Under the pieces are notes generated by a model. The model worked only from the letters and a program-made list of their open reading frames with translations. It had not been told where the DNA came from and made no database searches. Positions 11,263-21,278 of a stretch of 64,000 bases of DNA are shown one piece after another. Numbering within the stretch: the stretch's first letter is position 1; the number at the start of each line of letters is the position of its first letter. This stretch comes from Nematostella vectensis. Lineage: Eukaryota; Cnidaria; Anthozoa; Actiniaria; Edwardsiidae. The stretch is from positions 17,754,953 to 17,818,952 of the forward strand of contig NC_064036.1 in the NCBI RefSeq assembly GCF_932526225.1. The letters run 5' to 3'. The translations under genes and the position numbers were made by a program.

Positions 11263-12917
11263 AAACATGACTTTTTGGGCCTTTTGTATTGACTGAGGTA
11301 CAAAAAGTCTGAGGTACAGACTGCATTCCTTTAAACATATAAGTAATTAGAGTGGATTTTCTTTTGAGACTCTAAAACATGATAAAATGAAACTTACTGT
11401 ATGATGGACTTCACAGATGCAACTGTTTCCTTTTGTGGGATACTCATGTAACCAATGCTGTCCAAAACATCTAATACAGCATCACTGGTTGTGACTTCTT
11501 TTACTTCATCATCAGTTGCAGCACTTGATAACTATAAATTTCAAGAAAATATTATTTATTTGTATGTTCAAGTCTTCTGAAAGCATACTACATCCTTGTA
11601 ATAGAGAATACCTTTCTTTATACAGTGACAGAAAAAAGTGTATGTACTACCATGGTGTCTGTATAAATTGGTTAAAGCTTTATTTCTAATGGTTTTCCAT
11701 AGAATGTGGTTCAGTGTGTATGATCAGATAAAACTACAGTACAGCAACCCCCTTTGACATTGTCCAAACTCGCCTTCAATTAAAGTGAAACTTGTTTGTA
11801 GATGCATTTGAAAAAAAATAAAATAAAACAAAAAGAACTTACCCTGTCAACTACTGTTTTTAAACTTTTATCCTTGACATCATTTGTAGAAAGTGGCTTG
11901 CCAAGAAGATAATTTGCAACTGCTGGCATTAAGATATTTGGAACTGGTCCACCCTGTAATATGGACATTGCCATTATCTCTCCACACAACTTAAAATCAT
12001 TATTAAGTGCCACTGGCGATGACATGGGGTAGCCATGTCTAACTTCATCTGCATGATTGTTAGCAATTCTGAAATGAATACAGCATACCCATCCAGTAAA
12101 TAATAAATCACTTATATTTAACATCACTTATGAAACATGTGGACAAAAATAGTCCCTTTTTCTAAAAGAATAACAGCTTCATTATAATGGATTACAAATG
12201 AAGCTGATGAGAAAAAAGTTGGAAGATTAATCTTTGCTTTTGATTTAAGAATAATTCAGTGCAGTTTTTCACACCTAGCAATATAATGATAAACTACAAG
12301 AATATAAATTAACACAAAGTTGAAATGGTCGGTCTTATGTAGTTTTGATGATTTTTTTTAGTTCATAACGAATTAGTGTATTATGAAACAGAAGTGGTAT
12401 TCCCTATGGGGTGGGTTTCTCACCAGGTATTTTTGGGGTGGAAATTACCCCCACCCCCTCCCAGTATTTTCTACCTGTACCTGCAAACAACTCTCTTTTG
12501 GGTCCACCGTCGTCAACACATGGTTCCCCAGCAAATACAACTTTCAAATTTGAAGATGGCCTGATCTTGTTTTGCCTTGCCTTTTTAAAGTCTTCTTCGT
12601 ACTGTCAGCCTTACAACATCTGTCCCGAGACCTGAAGCTCTTATTCTGGCAATTTCTTCTTTCAGAACTTGTTTCAGTCCTAGAGAATCATACTGGTTTT
12701 GATTTGGGACCTCCACACATTCATCATCTTGTAAGTCCTGGGGCTCGTCACTATCAACAAGCCAGGAGGAACACCCAGCAGCATGTTCTTCTATATCAGA
12801 ATAACAAAATAACTGAAGGCATATTGGACACTGAACAGTCCCAGAGGTTGATGGTTGTTCCTTCTCAGTGCTAGTTCTAGTACAAGTGGTAGTGCTTTGG
12901 TCACCAGGGTTCACATG

Positions 12918-12922
12918 GGTGA
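12918..12922. repeat. 5-bp target-site duplication of nested LTR element
   Basis: GGTGA; the identical partner is at 15832-15836. Confidence 0.95.
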
Positions 12923-13186
12923 TGAAGAAAACTCCTCGATTGTAGATTGTTTATGGTCTTTAATTACAAACGATGATACGATTCTACAATACAAATCGAT
13001 ATACAAACGTATGAATACCTAATACAAACAATTAGCTAATCATCTAAGGTAACAAACTTACGAATAAGAGTCAGAGTGTCTCTGTATCTCAGAGCATAAC
13101 GAATGACCGTGATCCAAGATGGCCGACCGGGGAGACCTGTCAGCGGTCTTCTTGAGCCATCGGATCGGTCAGAGGTAGTCCCTTCA
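12923..13186 (-). repeat. 3' LTR of Ty3 copy 2
   Basis: 264 bp, TG...CA ends. It matches 15568-15831 apart from a few substitutions. Confidence 0.95.
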
Positions 13187-13244
13187 TCCCCTCAGTCCGA
13201 GGACCAATGTCACAATGATGGTGGGGCATAGGGGTGAGGACTTA

Positions 13245-13955
13245 TTTGGTCCATGTCCCTGTCTCAGGTTCAAACTGTTTGGGTCATCGTATGGTGCGAC
13301 GGGGGCGTGCTGCTGCGTTGGGTGGGGATGGCAGAGTCATCGCTTCAGGTGTTGAGGGTCCTTGCTTCTCTTCAGCAGCATCAGGTTCTTCAGGCGATAC
13401 TTGTAGTGCTAGGGCGGCTGTGGCGAGGTCAGGGGTGGGAACACCTGGTGTGGTGGCTGGTGTCGCCGTCCTATTAGTATGGTGACATGTTTGAGAGGGC
13501 GGGGATGGGGCGGCTGGAGCCATTGATGGCGTCTTTGCTGGGGCCCCTGACGGCGCCTGTGGTATGGTTGGTAAGGCTGGTGTGTACGCACGTAGGAAGC
13601 GGCGGTTTCGTAGTGTTACGCGTCCGGAGCCATCTACCTTCACACGGTATTGATCGTGTCCTGCTGCTTCGACGACTACCCCTGATCTGTCCCACTTGTT
13701 CGGGTTAGGGCCCTGCTGGTTCTGCAGGAAGACTCTTGTGCCGATGGCGAGGGGGCGGAGGGGTCGCGCGTGCTCTCTGAGGGACTCTGTTGTGTGGGAG
13801 ATCCGCGTTCGGAGTGCGTCCTCCTTCGCCGCCCATGCCTGACGCCAGAGGGGTCGTATGTGGGGGTTGGAGAACTTCTCCAGGCGGTTGACAAATGCGA
13901 GTGTGTCCCTCAGGGGGCGCCCAAAAATGATCTGGGCCGGTGATAAACTGCAGTC
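13245..13955 (-). pseudogene. Integrase C-terminal remnant of Ty3 copy 2
   Basis: Corresponds to the last about 230 codons of the copy 1 integrase ORF (LRDTLAFVNRL region to the Pro/Ala-rich tail). A C-to-T type change creates a stop within the terminal RRTIRRPKQ motif near 13284. The catalytic core is deleted. Confidence 0.85.
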
Positions 13956-14022
13956 CGGGTCGGGTGTGGTTGGCGAGGTGTAGTTGGGGCAGGTTTTATT
14001 TTGTGAGGCGGGTCGTCGCTCG

Positions 14023-15546
14023 TTAGAGGCCTCTGTGACGTGGGCGTGGGAAACAGTGCGGCAGGAGGTCTAGGTTCAGAAGCGAGTCATAAGAAAGGTA
14101 CATATCTCGTACCGAGCTGCTCACGTACACCATAGAGAATGACGTCGTGGATTGTCCACTGTAGGATGTTGCGCTAAGTTTGGCGAAGAACGCCCCTTCT
14201 ATGGATATGGGCGAGTTATTAGCCGCCGTTAGGCTAGGTCTGATGGGTTGGAGCTCTTCTCTCGAGAAGCCACATGCTAAGAAGTCCGCCAGGGACCATA
14301 GGTTGGATTGTGCTCCGGTGTGTGCTATGGCAGACACGGCGGCGTGTATGTAGGGGGTGGTGTCGGCGGTTTCCTTCCGATGTCTGCCCTTTCGTGCGAT
14401 CGAGATTGTGATTGGTACCCTGGGGTGATCCCTGAAGCGGGCTCGCTTCCATTCTCCCTTGGAGAAGATGTGGTGGTCTAGACGTACGGGCCGCTTGGCC
14501 GTGGTGGCGTGTGTGGTGGGGCGGGTATCTTGTTTCGTCTCACCGTGGAGGGATGATATCTGAGCAATCGGCTCTGCTTGGGTGGCATGGACCGTCGGGG
14601 CCTGGGGCGAGCGTTGTTGAGGCTGTCGCTGTGGGCGTCTTGATCGCCGGTTCATCCTATGACAGTCGATGCACAGCTGGTGCTGTTTTTTGTTCCATCC
14701 GCGAGCTCCTTCGGTAAACAGCTTGAATGTCTTTTGAAATCTGGGGCATGTTGCTTCTTTCGCCGGATCCGCTTGAGGGGGGCTTGGGGCAGTGTGCGGT
14801 GGGTTTGTTTTCTGTCTCTCGAAGGATGAGACGGCGGATAATGAGGGGGAAGGGGGCAGGGCGTTGCGTGCCATTTCCTTACTCTCTACTACAGTGATGA
14901 CTTGATTTATCGGCTTCTCCAGGATACCGTCAATGCCCAGGACTTCCCTCCGAATCTCGTTATCGTATAGTCCGTTAATGATGACGTCACGGATTACGTG
15001 GTCTGTGTAGTCGACGGGACGACTACATGAGCACTTCGCGTTGTAGGCGCAGGTTTCAGCTTTGCCTCTTACTTTAGCCGTGAAGGACCTGAATGACTCG
15101 TCTCGCTCTTGTCGCATCTGGAGGAGTTCAGTGCGGAGCACGCAGGTAGCAATGGGGATAATGGCGAGGGATCGCATGGCTTCCATCAGTTGGGTTAGTG
15201 ACTCGTTTGCAGCATTGGGGTTAGCCTTGAGGATGCTGTCTCCCAGCTCAGTGCCAGCGCACTGGAAAAGCTGTGATGGGGCTGATTTTTCGTCAATCCC
15301 AGAGCCTGCTCGGAACACTTCCCATCTTCGTGTAAAGATGTTCCACTCTTCCATTGTTACGCCGACGTCAATCTTCGGCCGGTCTAGTTTTGGCCCTTTG
15401 GGAGCTGTGTTGGCTGGTAGGCGCCCGGGTTGAGCTTCATTTCTGTGGACCAGGTTGTGGTTGGCCAATAGGGCAATTGCCACAGCCTCGGACGCGTCGG
15501 TGGTCTTGAACTCACAGTCGGGTACAGTGCATTCGATGACAACCAT
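14023..15546 (-). CDS. Ty3/gypsy gag of copy 2
   Basis: A 507-residue frame starting 21 bp inside the 5' LTR edge, so this ATG is the natural gag start. The N-terminus holds a C2H2-like finger (C6, C11, H30, H34). The central part resembles retrotransposon gag capsid sequence (MRQERDESFRSFTAKVRGKA). A second cysteine cluster near residue 270-310 has lost one cysteine relative to copy 1 (CPRF for CPGC). The protease-like segment near 14330 reads His-Thr-Gly instead of Asp-Thr-Gly. The frame then runs a few codons past the point matching copy 1 and stops before the deletion join. Likely a structural protein in the active family. Confidence 0.85.
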   Translation of the reverse strand: MVVIECTVPDCEFKTTDASEAVAIALLANHNLVHRNEAQPGRLPANTAPKGPKLDRPKIDVGVTMEEWNIFTRRWEVFRAGSGIDEKSAPSQLFQCAGTELGDSILKANPNAANESLTQLMEAMRSLAIIPIATCVLRTELLQMRQERDESFRSFTAKVRGKAETCAYNAKCSCSRPVDYTDHVIRDVIINGLYDNEIRREVLGIDGILEKPINQVITVVESKEMARNALPPSPSLSAVSSFERQKTNPPHTAPSPPQADPAKEATCPRFQKTFKLFTEGARGWNKKQHQLCIDCHRMNRRSRRPQRQPQQRSPQAPTVHATQAEPIAQISSLHGETKQDTRPTTHATTAKRPVRLDHHIFSKGEWKRARFRDHPRVPITISIARKGRHRKETADTTPYIHAAVSAIAHTGAQSNLWSLADFLACGFSREELQPIRPSLTAANNSPISIEGAFFAKLSATSYSGQSTTSFSMVYVSSSVRDMYLSYDSLLNLDLLPHCFPRPRHRGL

Positions 15547-15567
15547 TGCGGCGAATCAATCGTATCA

Positions 15568-15831
15568 TGAAGAAAACTCCTCGATTGTAGATTGTTTATG
15601 GTCTTTAATTACAAACGATGATACGATTCTACAATACAAATCGATATACAAACGTATGAATACCTAATACAAACAATTGGCTAATCATCTAAGGTAACAA
15701 ACTTACGAATAAGAGTCAGAGTGTCTCTGTATCTCGGAGCATAGCGAATAACCGTGATCCAAGATGGCCGACCGGGGAGACCTGTCAGCGGTCTTCTTGA
15801 GCCATCGGATCGGTCAGAGGTAGTCCCTTCA
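15568..15831 (-). repeat. 5' LTR of Ty3 copy 2
   Basis: 264 bp with TG...CA ends. Its first codon-sized triplet (TGA on the minus strand) stops the frame of the interrupted HECT-type gene. Confidence 0.95.
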
Positions 15832-16599
15832 GGTGACAGTGATGTGGTCAGGACTCTCAGAGGGGGTAGTTCTGCTGTTTGAAGTTTTAGAACTTGTTAT
15901 TTTTGGCGATACGGCGTCCTTTTCAGTGCTGGTGTTTTTATCGTCGGAGGAAGTGCTTCCATACTCGTCTGTAAACAATCCAGAGCTGACGAAGTCAAAG
16001 TAATCCATCTGTGTGGTGAGGTAAAAGATGATCCGACTGTAAGGTTTACCAAGTGCTTCCTTATACGCCTTTTTCAACAGGTCTCTTATCTGGATATAAA
16101 AGATAGTACATCGTTGGACGGTTGTAGAGGGTACTGTTGAAAACACTTTGTTTTTCCACGGCCTTTGTCTTCACCTTATCTTGTTTTATTAAAGGAGAAA
16201 CCTTTAACGGTAATTTTGACCCTCTCTTAATCGTTAAATCCCCATCTATGGACGTCATCAACCCGATTTGAACGGTAACATCTTGTAGTTGTTTAGGATC
16301 GTTTCCAAGTTTTGCCTTCTTCGACTTCGCGACAGGGAACTTGCTCGAACGTTCTTGTTCTTTTTTCTTACGAAAATCGGCGAAAGTCAGTTTTTTGGAG
16401 GAGACATCAGAAGCCTTTTCTTGTCCATCTTCAGGGAGCTTTTCCCCGCAAGCGAAGCAAAATTTGGTATTTTCCTCGCTTATTTTCGTTCCACAACAAT
16501 GGCAAAACATTGCTACCGATGTAGTTGCGGCAGAATGACAACACATGTGCCAGGCTACAAAGTTACCAGGGTGCCAGGCTACCTCGGCCTAATGCTTGC

Positions 16600-16950
16600 G
16601 CATAATCCAGCGTTTTATTTGCAGCAGCAACTCGTTATTTATATTTGCAGCAGCTTGTGTTATTTGCAGCAGCTTGTGTTATTTGCAGCAGTTCTTAGAT
16701 TTGCAGCTACTTATTGTTTCCCTGTGACTGCTTTATATTGATAGCAATTACTTTTATTTGCGGGTTATTTTAATAACATTAAAAAAAATTACTGCGACTT
16801 TTTCTATTTACAGCAATGGAACTCGGTTTTTATTTGTTACAACTCTTTCTCTATGCAGCAATTCGTTTTTTAATTGCAGCAATTCGCTTGCTATTGCAGC
16901 AATTCGATTTTAATTTGCTGCAATTTTTTCTATTTGCTGCAACTCTTTCT
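16600..16950. repeat. Right subterminal repeats
   Basis: At least ten copies of TTGCAGCA(A/G)-like motifs, in the inverted sense to those at the left end, fill the stretch between the HECT-gene start and the right inverted repeat. It probably also contains that gene's promoter. Confidence 0.7.
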
Positions 16951-16980
16951 GTTTGCAGCATGTCCCTTATGGGCCACCGT

Positions 16981-16988
16981 ACTATTCT
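16981..16988. repeat. 8-bp target-site duplication, right copy
   Basis: ACTATTCT, identical to 10550-10557. Confidence 0.9.
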
Positions 16989-18225
16989 GATGTAAATAAG
17001 CCACCTTTACCTTCTTCAGTCTGCCCTAAAGAAGTCTTATTAAAGACGAATGCCAGTTTTTGGTGTATTTTATTTTGTTTATAATATATTAAAAATATCT
17101 AATAATAGTATAATAAATAACGTAATTATCAATCCTCAAACATTGCTCAGCATTGCTAAGAAGCTTTTTTTGCTAAGAAGGAACTGTTTTTTTTTTTTAA
17201 GGGAACTCACTGCGGTCTTACACGGGCCTTTTTCTTACATGAAGTATCAAGCTTGCCATGCTTCTGTATGTTATCTCAAAGACAACTGTGTCATGGATAC
17301 AGTCTTGGATTTTGTGATTCCACCTCTCAGATTCATGTTATTTGTGCAGTGGAAAGGCCATTTTTTTTGCAATTTCATTACTGCATATTTTGCTTTTGTG
17401 TCAAAATTACGCAATTGTCATTTGAAATGATTCTCTTGTAATCATGTTTGCAATTTCATCTTCACTGTTTTTCTTTATAAGTGTTGGAAATATAAAATAG
17501 AAATAACTAATAACATAGGAATAGAAATAACTAATAGAAATTATAGAAATAATAGAAATAAAATAGAAATAACTAATAACATAGAAATAGATAAAAAATG
17601 ATGATCTCACTTAAACCCTGTAATTTAGTTTTGCTAACAGAGGATTTTTATTAAATATTGGAATTATCTTTCTCTTATCATGATTTTGATAGTGTTTATT
17701 ATCTTTTTGAAAACTATTATAATTATTATTATAATCATAAACTGCATTTCCATGATAAATATTTAAAATGCAATTATGCGGCTGGCTCCAGCTTCAAGCA
17801 GATCTACATTTACATTTCTTGAGTTGATAAAATCTTGTAAGATATCACATCAACTAATAAATAAGCAATATAAAAACAATAAATACTATATGATATAAAG
17901 AATATTACGATAAAGAAAAAACATGTGTAGATGATATACATAATGTGGGCAGTTTCATAGCCTTTTGTATCTCTTTTTGCTATGACAATCTCTTTGACCG
18001 ATTTCACTAGATCAAGGGGGAATTGGGGAATGTGTGGTGTTAATGGGCAGTCTTTTTTGTCTCAAGATGACAGAGAATCTACTCGGCTTGTTTATCATCC
18101 CTTGCTGTGACGCATAACTGCCGAATTACTGCTAACTTTTCATCAGTTTTTTTATGTTATCTTATTAAAACCCTTTTAGATTCTTGAAATCTCAAAATGG
18201 TTTTGAAATTGCAAGATGGTTAATT
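16989..18225. other. AT-rich gap
   Basis: Holds the repeat at 17021-17085 that resembles 11163-11262, and a low-complexity AAATAGAAATAACTAATAAC tract at 17490-17600. No gene recognised. Confidence 0.45.
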
Positions 18226-18406
18226 AATAAGCTCAACCAGACGTTCTCTCTGCTTTTTTTTCAACTCCTCATCTTGTGCTGAAGAGAACTCCTTCTTGGG
18301 GTTTCTTTCAAATTCAGCTAAGTAAGCTCCAGTGTCACCATGTGCCCTAGGATCTTGAGGGCACAAGCCACTGTGGCAAAGGCGAAGGAACACTGATGAA
18401 CCACAC
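18226..18406 (-). CDS. Terminal exon of an unidentified gene
   Basis: After a plausible acceptor (TTTCCATCAG on the minus strand) the frame reads CGSSVFLRLCHSGLCPQDPR, then a segment with GDTGAYLAEFERNPKKEF and a Lys/Glu-rich end RERLVELIN before a TAA. Three cysteines and a histidine in the first 20 residues could bind metal. The composition is strongly protein-like, but I do not recognise the family, and no upstream exon was found with confidence. A charged open stretch at about 19010-19155 (minus) could belong to the same gene, but its frame ends in TAG without a donor. Confidence 0.45.
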
Positions 18407-20112
18407 TGATGGAAAATAAGCCTCAATCAAGAAGCTATAGCGAACAATTTAATCAAAATTCCTTATTGGTCTCTTCAATTTCGCGACATTTAAGCCCTGC
18501 GAAATCAAATTCCTTAGAACTTAATATCGCAAAACTCAATACCCTTACCATTTTGTTTCCCTTGTCTCACTCCCTTTAATGACAACCAAGACAAAGACGA
18601 GAAGTTACGATTCTTAACTTTTGTCTTACAGCTTCGATGAAAGTAAATGTGAATGAAAATAGCATCAAGCACAATATGATTTCTACAGTTTTGTTTTGTT
18701 GTAATATTTAATCAAATTCTCGGAGAGATGCGTTTTTGACATTTTTGTGAAATTGAAAATGATTCTGCACCCAAATCGCAAAAATCTCACGAAATATGCT
18801 GATGCTTTTTTTTGCGAAATTAAGTGCCCACGAAATATAGTAGTAGTGCAATATGGTAACCAACAGTAACTGGAGATTGTCTCGTTTCCTGAACTAGGAA
18901 ACGGTGCAAAACGAGAGAGAGTTCATTCTTTGGCCTGTGTTTTCCAATTTGCGAAGATCACTCTGGCTCATTTTTTTCTGGGTGTGGTGACACTCACTAA
19001 TCCTCTATTTTTTTTCTATTTTTTCCTCTTCCCCAGATTTTCCAAAGTGTTTATCATCTCCTCTGCCTGCGTCTTGTCTTTTTCTATCTTTTGACACACT
19101 GTTTGACATTGTCTCCCTGTCTCTATCTGAGGCATCTGATTTTTTTAACATCTCAATTATATACCTATGTAGCACGTGTTGCAAGTGAAGTTTATTTGGG
19201 GCAAGCCAATTTGATTGTGTTTTATATAATTGTTTTGGCTTCTAAAAGTTTTGCATTGTCATGATATCTTATTGGGGTTTGTAATGTACTGTAATATATT
19301 GATTTAATGAAGTGAACTCCTTCCATAACACAAGCATAACAATGAACTTTTAAATACTCCATTATCAATAGTAAATGATATTAATGATATCATTGATTTA
19401 ACAATCGCCTTTTTTATGAGCGAAAAATGGTCTCTATATGAAAAAACTCTTGGAAGCAATCAAATGTGGCATATGATGCAAAACATTGGATTAAGTTTTG
19501 TTGCCTAACCATGTATGTCGTCATGTATGGGTGCTTTTCTTCTCTTAAACTCTTAATCTTTTTCTCACTTTCTTAGAAGAGATGTGCTTGGACACGCAGT
19601 ATTGTGCCCTTTGAAAGAAAGGTATAACCCCTTGCATCTCACCAATGAAAGGCAAAGGTCCAAGCAAACGAGCCCAAAGTGCCAACCCAAATGCATGATT
19701 TCTTGCTACAGCTAGACTCGACATGGCTTAAGGCCACAAGTAGGATAAAGCCATCGATAAACAAAAACCAAACCAAACAAAAAAGTATTATTAAAGAAAG
19801 GCAAAACAACTTCCTCACTTCATCAGGCTTTTTCATGTCAACACGATCTGTTAAAGGTTTCTCGAAAAGATATTGGATGATAAGGCCAGTTCTTTTTATT
19901 TTGTGGACTCTTTCTATTGCTACTGTCTCTATTGTTACTGCCTCAACTTTATGGATATTATGAAAAGATTGAAACTTCTGCAAGCGTACTGGAGCACATG
20001 GTTGAACCATGACTAAAGTGAAAGTGATTTGTTGGATGGCCAAGGGCTTCAAACGTTTGTGGGACATTGTAAGTAAGTGTATCGATACCCACAAAATAAG
20101 ATATAGTGTTGG
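18407..20112. other. Gap without assigned gene
   Basis: AT-rich. The only coding-like stretches are the charged minus-strand frame near 19010-19155 and a minus-strand frame at 19639-20094 that I cannot assign. Confidence 0.4.
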
Positions 20113-21278
20113 CTAAACCAAAGAAATCAATCTGTGACTGGTTGAGTAAACATTTCTTTTCGTGTGTAAGCGTTCAAATACCTTGTCTAAAGCTTGATCG
20201 TGTTCAGCTTGTGTTTTTCCATAGATGATAATATCATCGCTAATATTTATAGATTTTGGAATGTCATGAATGACGTTGCGAATTGTTCCTTGAAATATTT
20301 CTGACGCAGAAGATAAGTCCAATCGTTTGTATTGAAATAGTCCGATGTATGGACTGAAGGTTGTGATTGTTTGCGCGTTTGTGTTTTCGTAGATTTGGGC
20401 TTTCACTGTTCTTGTGCGTTTCCTTGATCTGTGTCGATCCTTGTGCTGTCGTTTTCAAGCTCTCTTTACTTCCTTCGGCGAAGTTTTCGGCAGACTTGAA
20501 GTGGTTGGGCTTCCTATACATTAATTTCAATCTTTTCTTTAGCTGGATATTCTGTCGTATGAGGACTGATCCGCCCCAGTTGTGACATGTATTGGGTTTG
20601 TTTGATGTGTTGTTAAATCGTGCTGGTTTGACGGGTTGTTGTTTGCGCAGCGTTGACTTTTCGTTTCTTGGCTTGTAAGTTGACTTTCTTTCTATGAACG
20701 TTTATAGATTCTTTCATGGCGTTGACTGATTCATCTTCGATGGCTGCAGCATGCTGATCAGATAACTCTAGTGACCCTCCGATTTCGATAATGTCTTTCA
20801 GAGTTTTGTCCGGTTCACGCAGTGCTCTCTTTTGCAGTCTTGAAGAGCGGCAATGTTGAATAACTTGAGAAAGTAACTCATTGTCAGTGTCCGTAAATTC
20901 ACAGCGTTTTGAGAGCCCCCTTAATTCTGTGATGTATTCGTTGAGTGATTGGCTGGCCTTTTGCTTGTAGCTTCTGAAATTAAAGATTTCCATCTGGATG
21001 TTGGGCGTGAAGTAATGAGAGAAGATTTCTTTTGTTGCCAAGTATGTGTTTTTGCTTTCGCCCTTTTCTGCTTCATATATGGTGTAGACCGTTTCCCCAG
21101 CGTAATGAAGGAGCAATGCTTTTTTCCTGTTATCATTAAGGTTCAAACCAACGAATAGATTTTCTAGACGAGCGATGAGCTTGTCTACAGTACATCCTGG
21201 AGGAAACCTAACATTTTGTGCGTGTTTTTTGCGCGTGTTTTGCGTGTAGTTTGAGTATAATAAGATACATACACTCAA
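20113..21278 (-). pseudogene. Ty3/gypsy fragment (gag plus part of RT)
   Basis: The minus-strand frame 21278-20613 is a retrotransposon gag capsid domain (TYLATKEIFSHYFTPNIQME, then FRSYKQKASQSLNEYITELR and CEFTDTDNELLSQVIQHC), with a basic tail. About 200 bp on, 20406-20113 carries RT palm sequence (YKRLDLSSASEIFQ and ISDDIIIYG, the usual D-D box). The protease and the first half of RT are missing, and no integrase or LTR was seen. It is unrelated in sequence to the copies at 1-4635 and 12923-15831, so it is another Ty3 lineage. Confidence 0.85.

Larger units (their letters stand above)
12923..15831 (-). mobile_element. Ty3/gypsy element copy 2, internally deleted, nested in HECT gene
   Basis: Complete LTR-to-LTR element on the minus strand with LTRs of 264 bp (12923-13186 and 15568-15831) that differ at about four positions. 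It is flanked by GGTGA on both sides. Compared with copy 1, everything from the end of gag (about base 1250 of the window) to the integrase C-terminus (about base 3645) is missing. The join is near 13953-13968. Being 2909 bp with gag and both LTRs but no polymerase, it could only have moved with help, unless the deletion came after insertion. LTR similarity implies a fairly recent insertion. Confidence 0.95.
10691..16510 (-). pseudogene. Zinc ribbon - UBZ-like finger - HECT N-lobe gene inside the TIR element
   Basis: The start at 16510 puts a zinc ribbon at the very N-terminus (MFCHCCGTKI, then CFACGEKL), as in a family of cnidarian HECT proteins. A ubiquitin-like segment follows (LLYPDK, EALGKPYSRIIFYL), then, beyond the inserted LTR element, a C2HC UBZ4-like finger (CPICLQLF...HAAGC, 12917 downwards). 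HECT N-lobe sequence follows with VDDGGPKREL. Exons: 16510-15837, 12917-12482, 12068-11843, 11531-11398 and 10814-10691, with GT-AG junctions. The frame changes near 16080 and near 12588. The last exon ends in TAG at 10691, so the HECT C-lobe with its catalytic Cys is absent. I infer a disabled copy of a ubiquitin-ligase-like gene. Confidence 0.72.
10558..16980. mobile_element. TIR DNA transposon carrying a zinc-ribbon/HECT gene
   Basis: Terminal inverted repeats of 35 bp start ACAGTGGCCCATAAGGGACA on the left (10558-10592) and, reverse-complemented, ACGGTGGCCCATAAGGGACA on the right (16946-16980), with two mismatches in 35. An identical 8-bp duplication ACTATTCT flanks it. The size is 6423 bp, or about 3.5 kb without the nested LTR element. 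It encloses one minus-strand gene reaching from just inside one end to just inside the other. No transposase was recognised. An 8-bp TSD is typical of hAT and P elements, but the tip does not decide between them. Confidence 0.85.

Noticed and set aside
12376..12874. Plus-strand ORFs at 12.4-12.9 kb
   Set aside because: Antisense shadows of the HECT-type gene exon.
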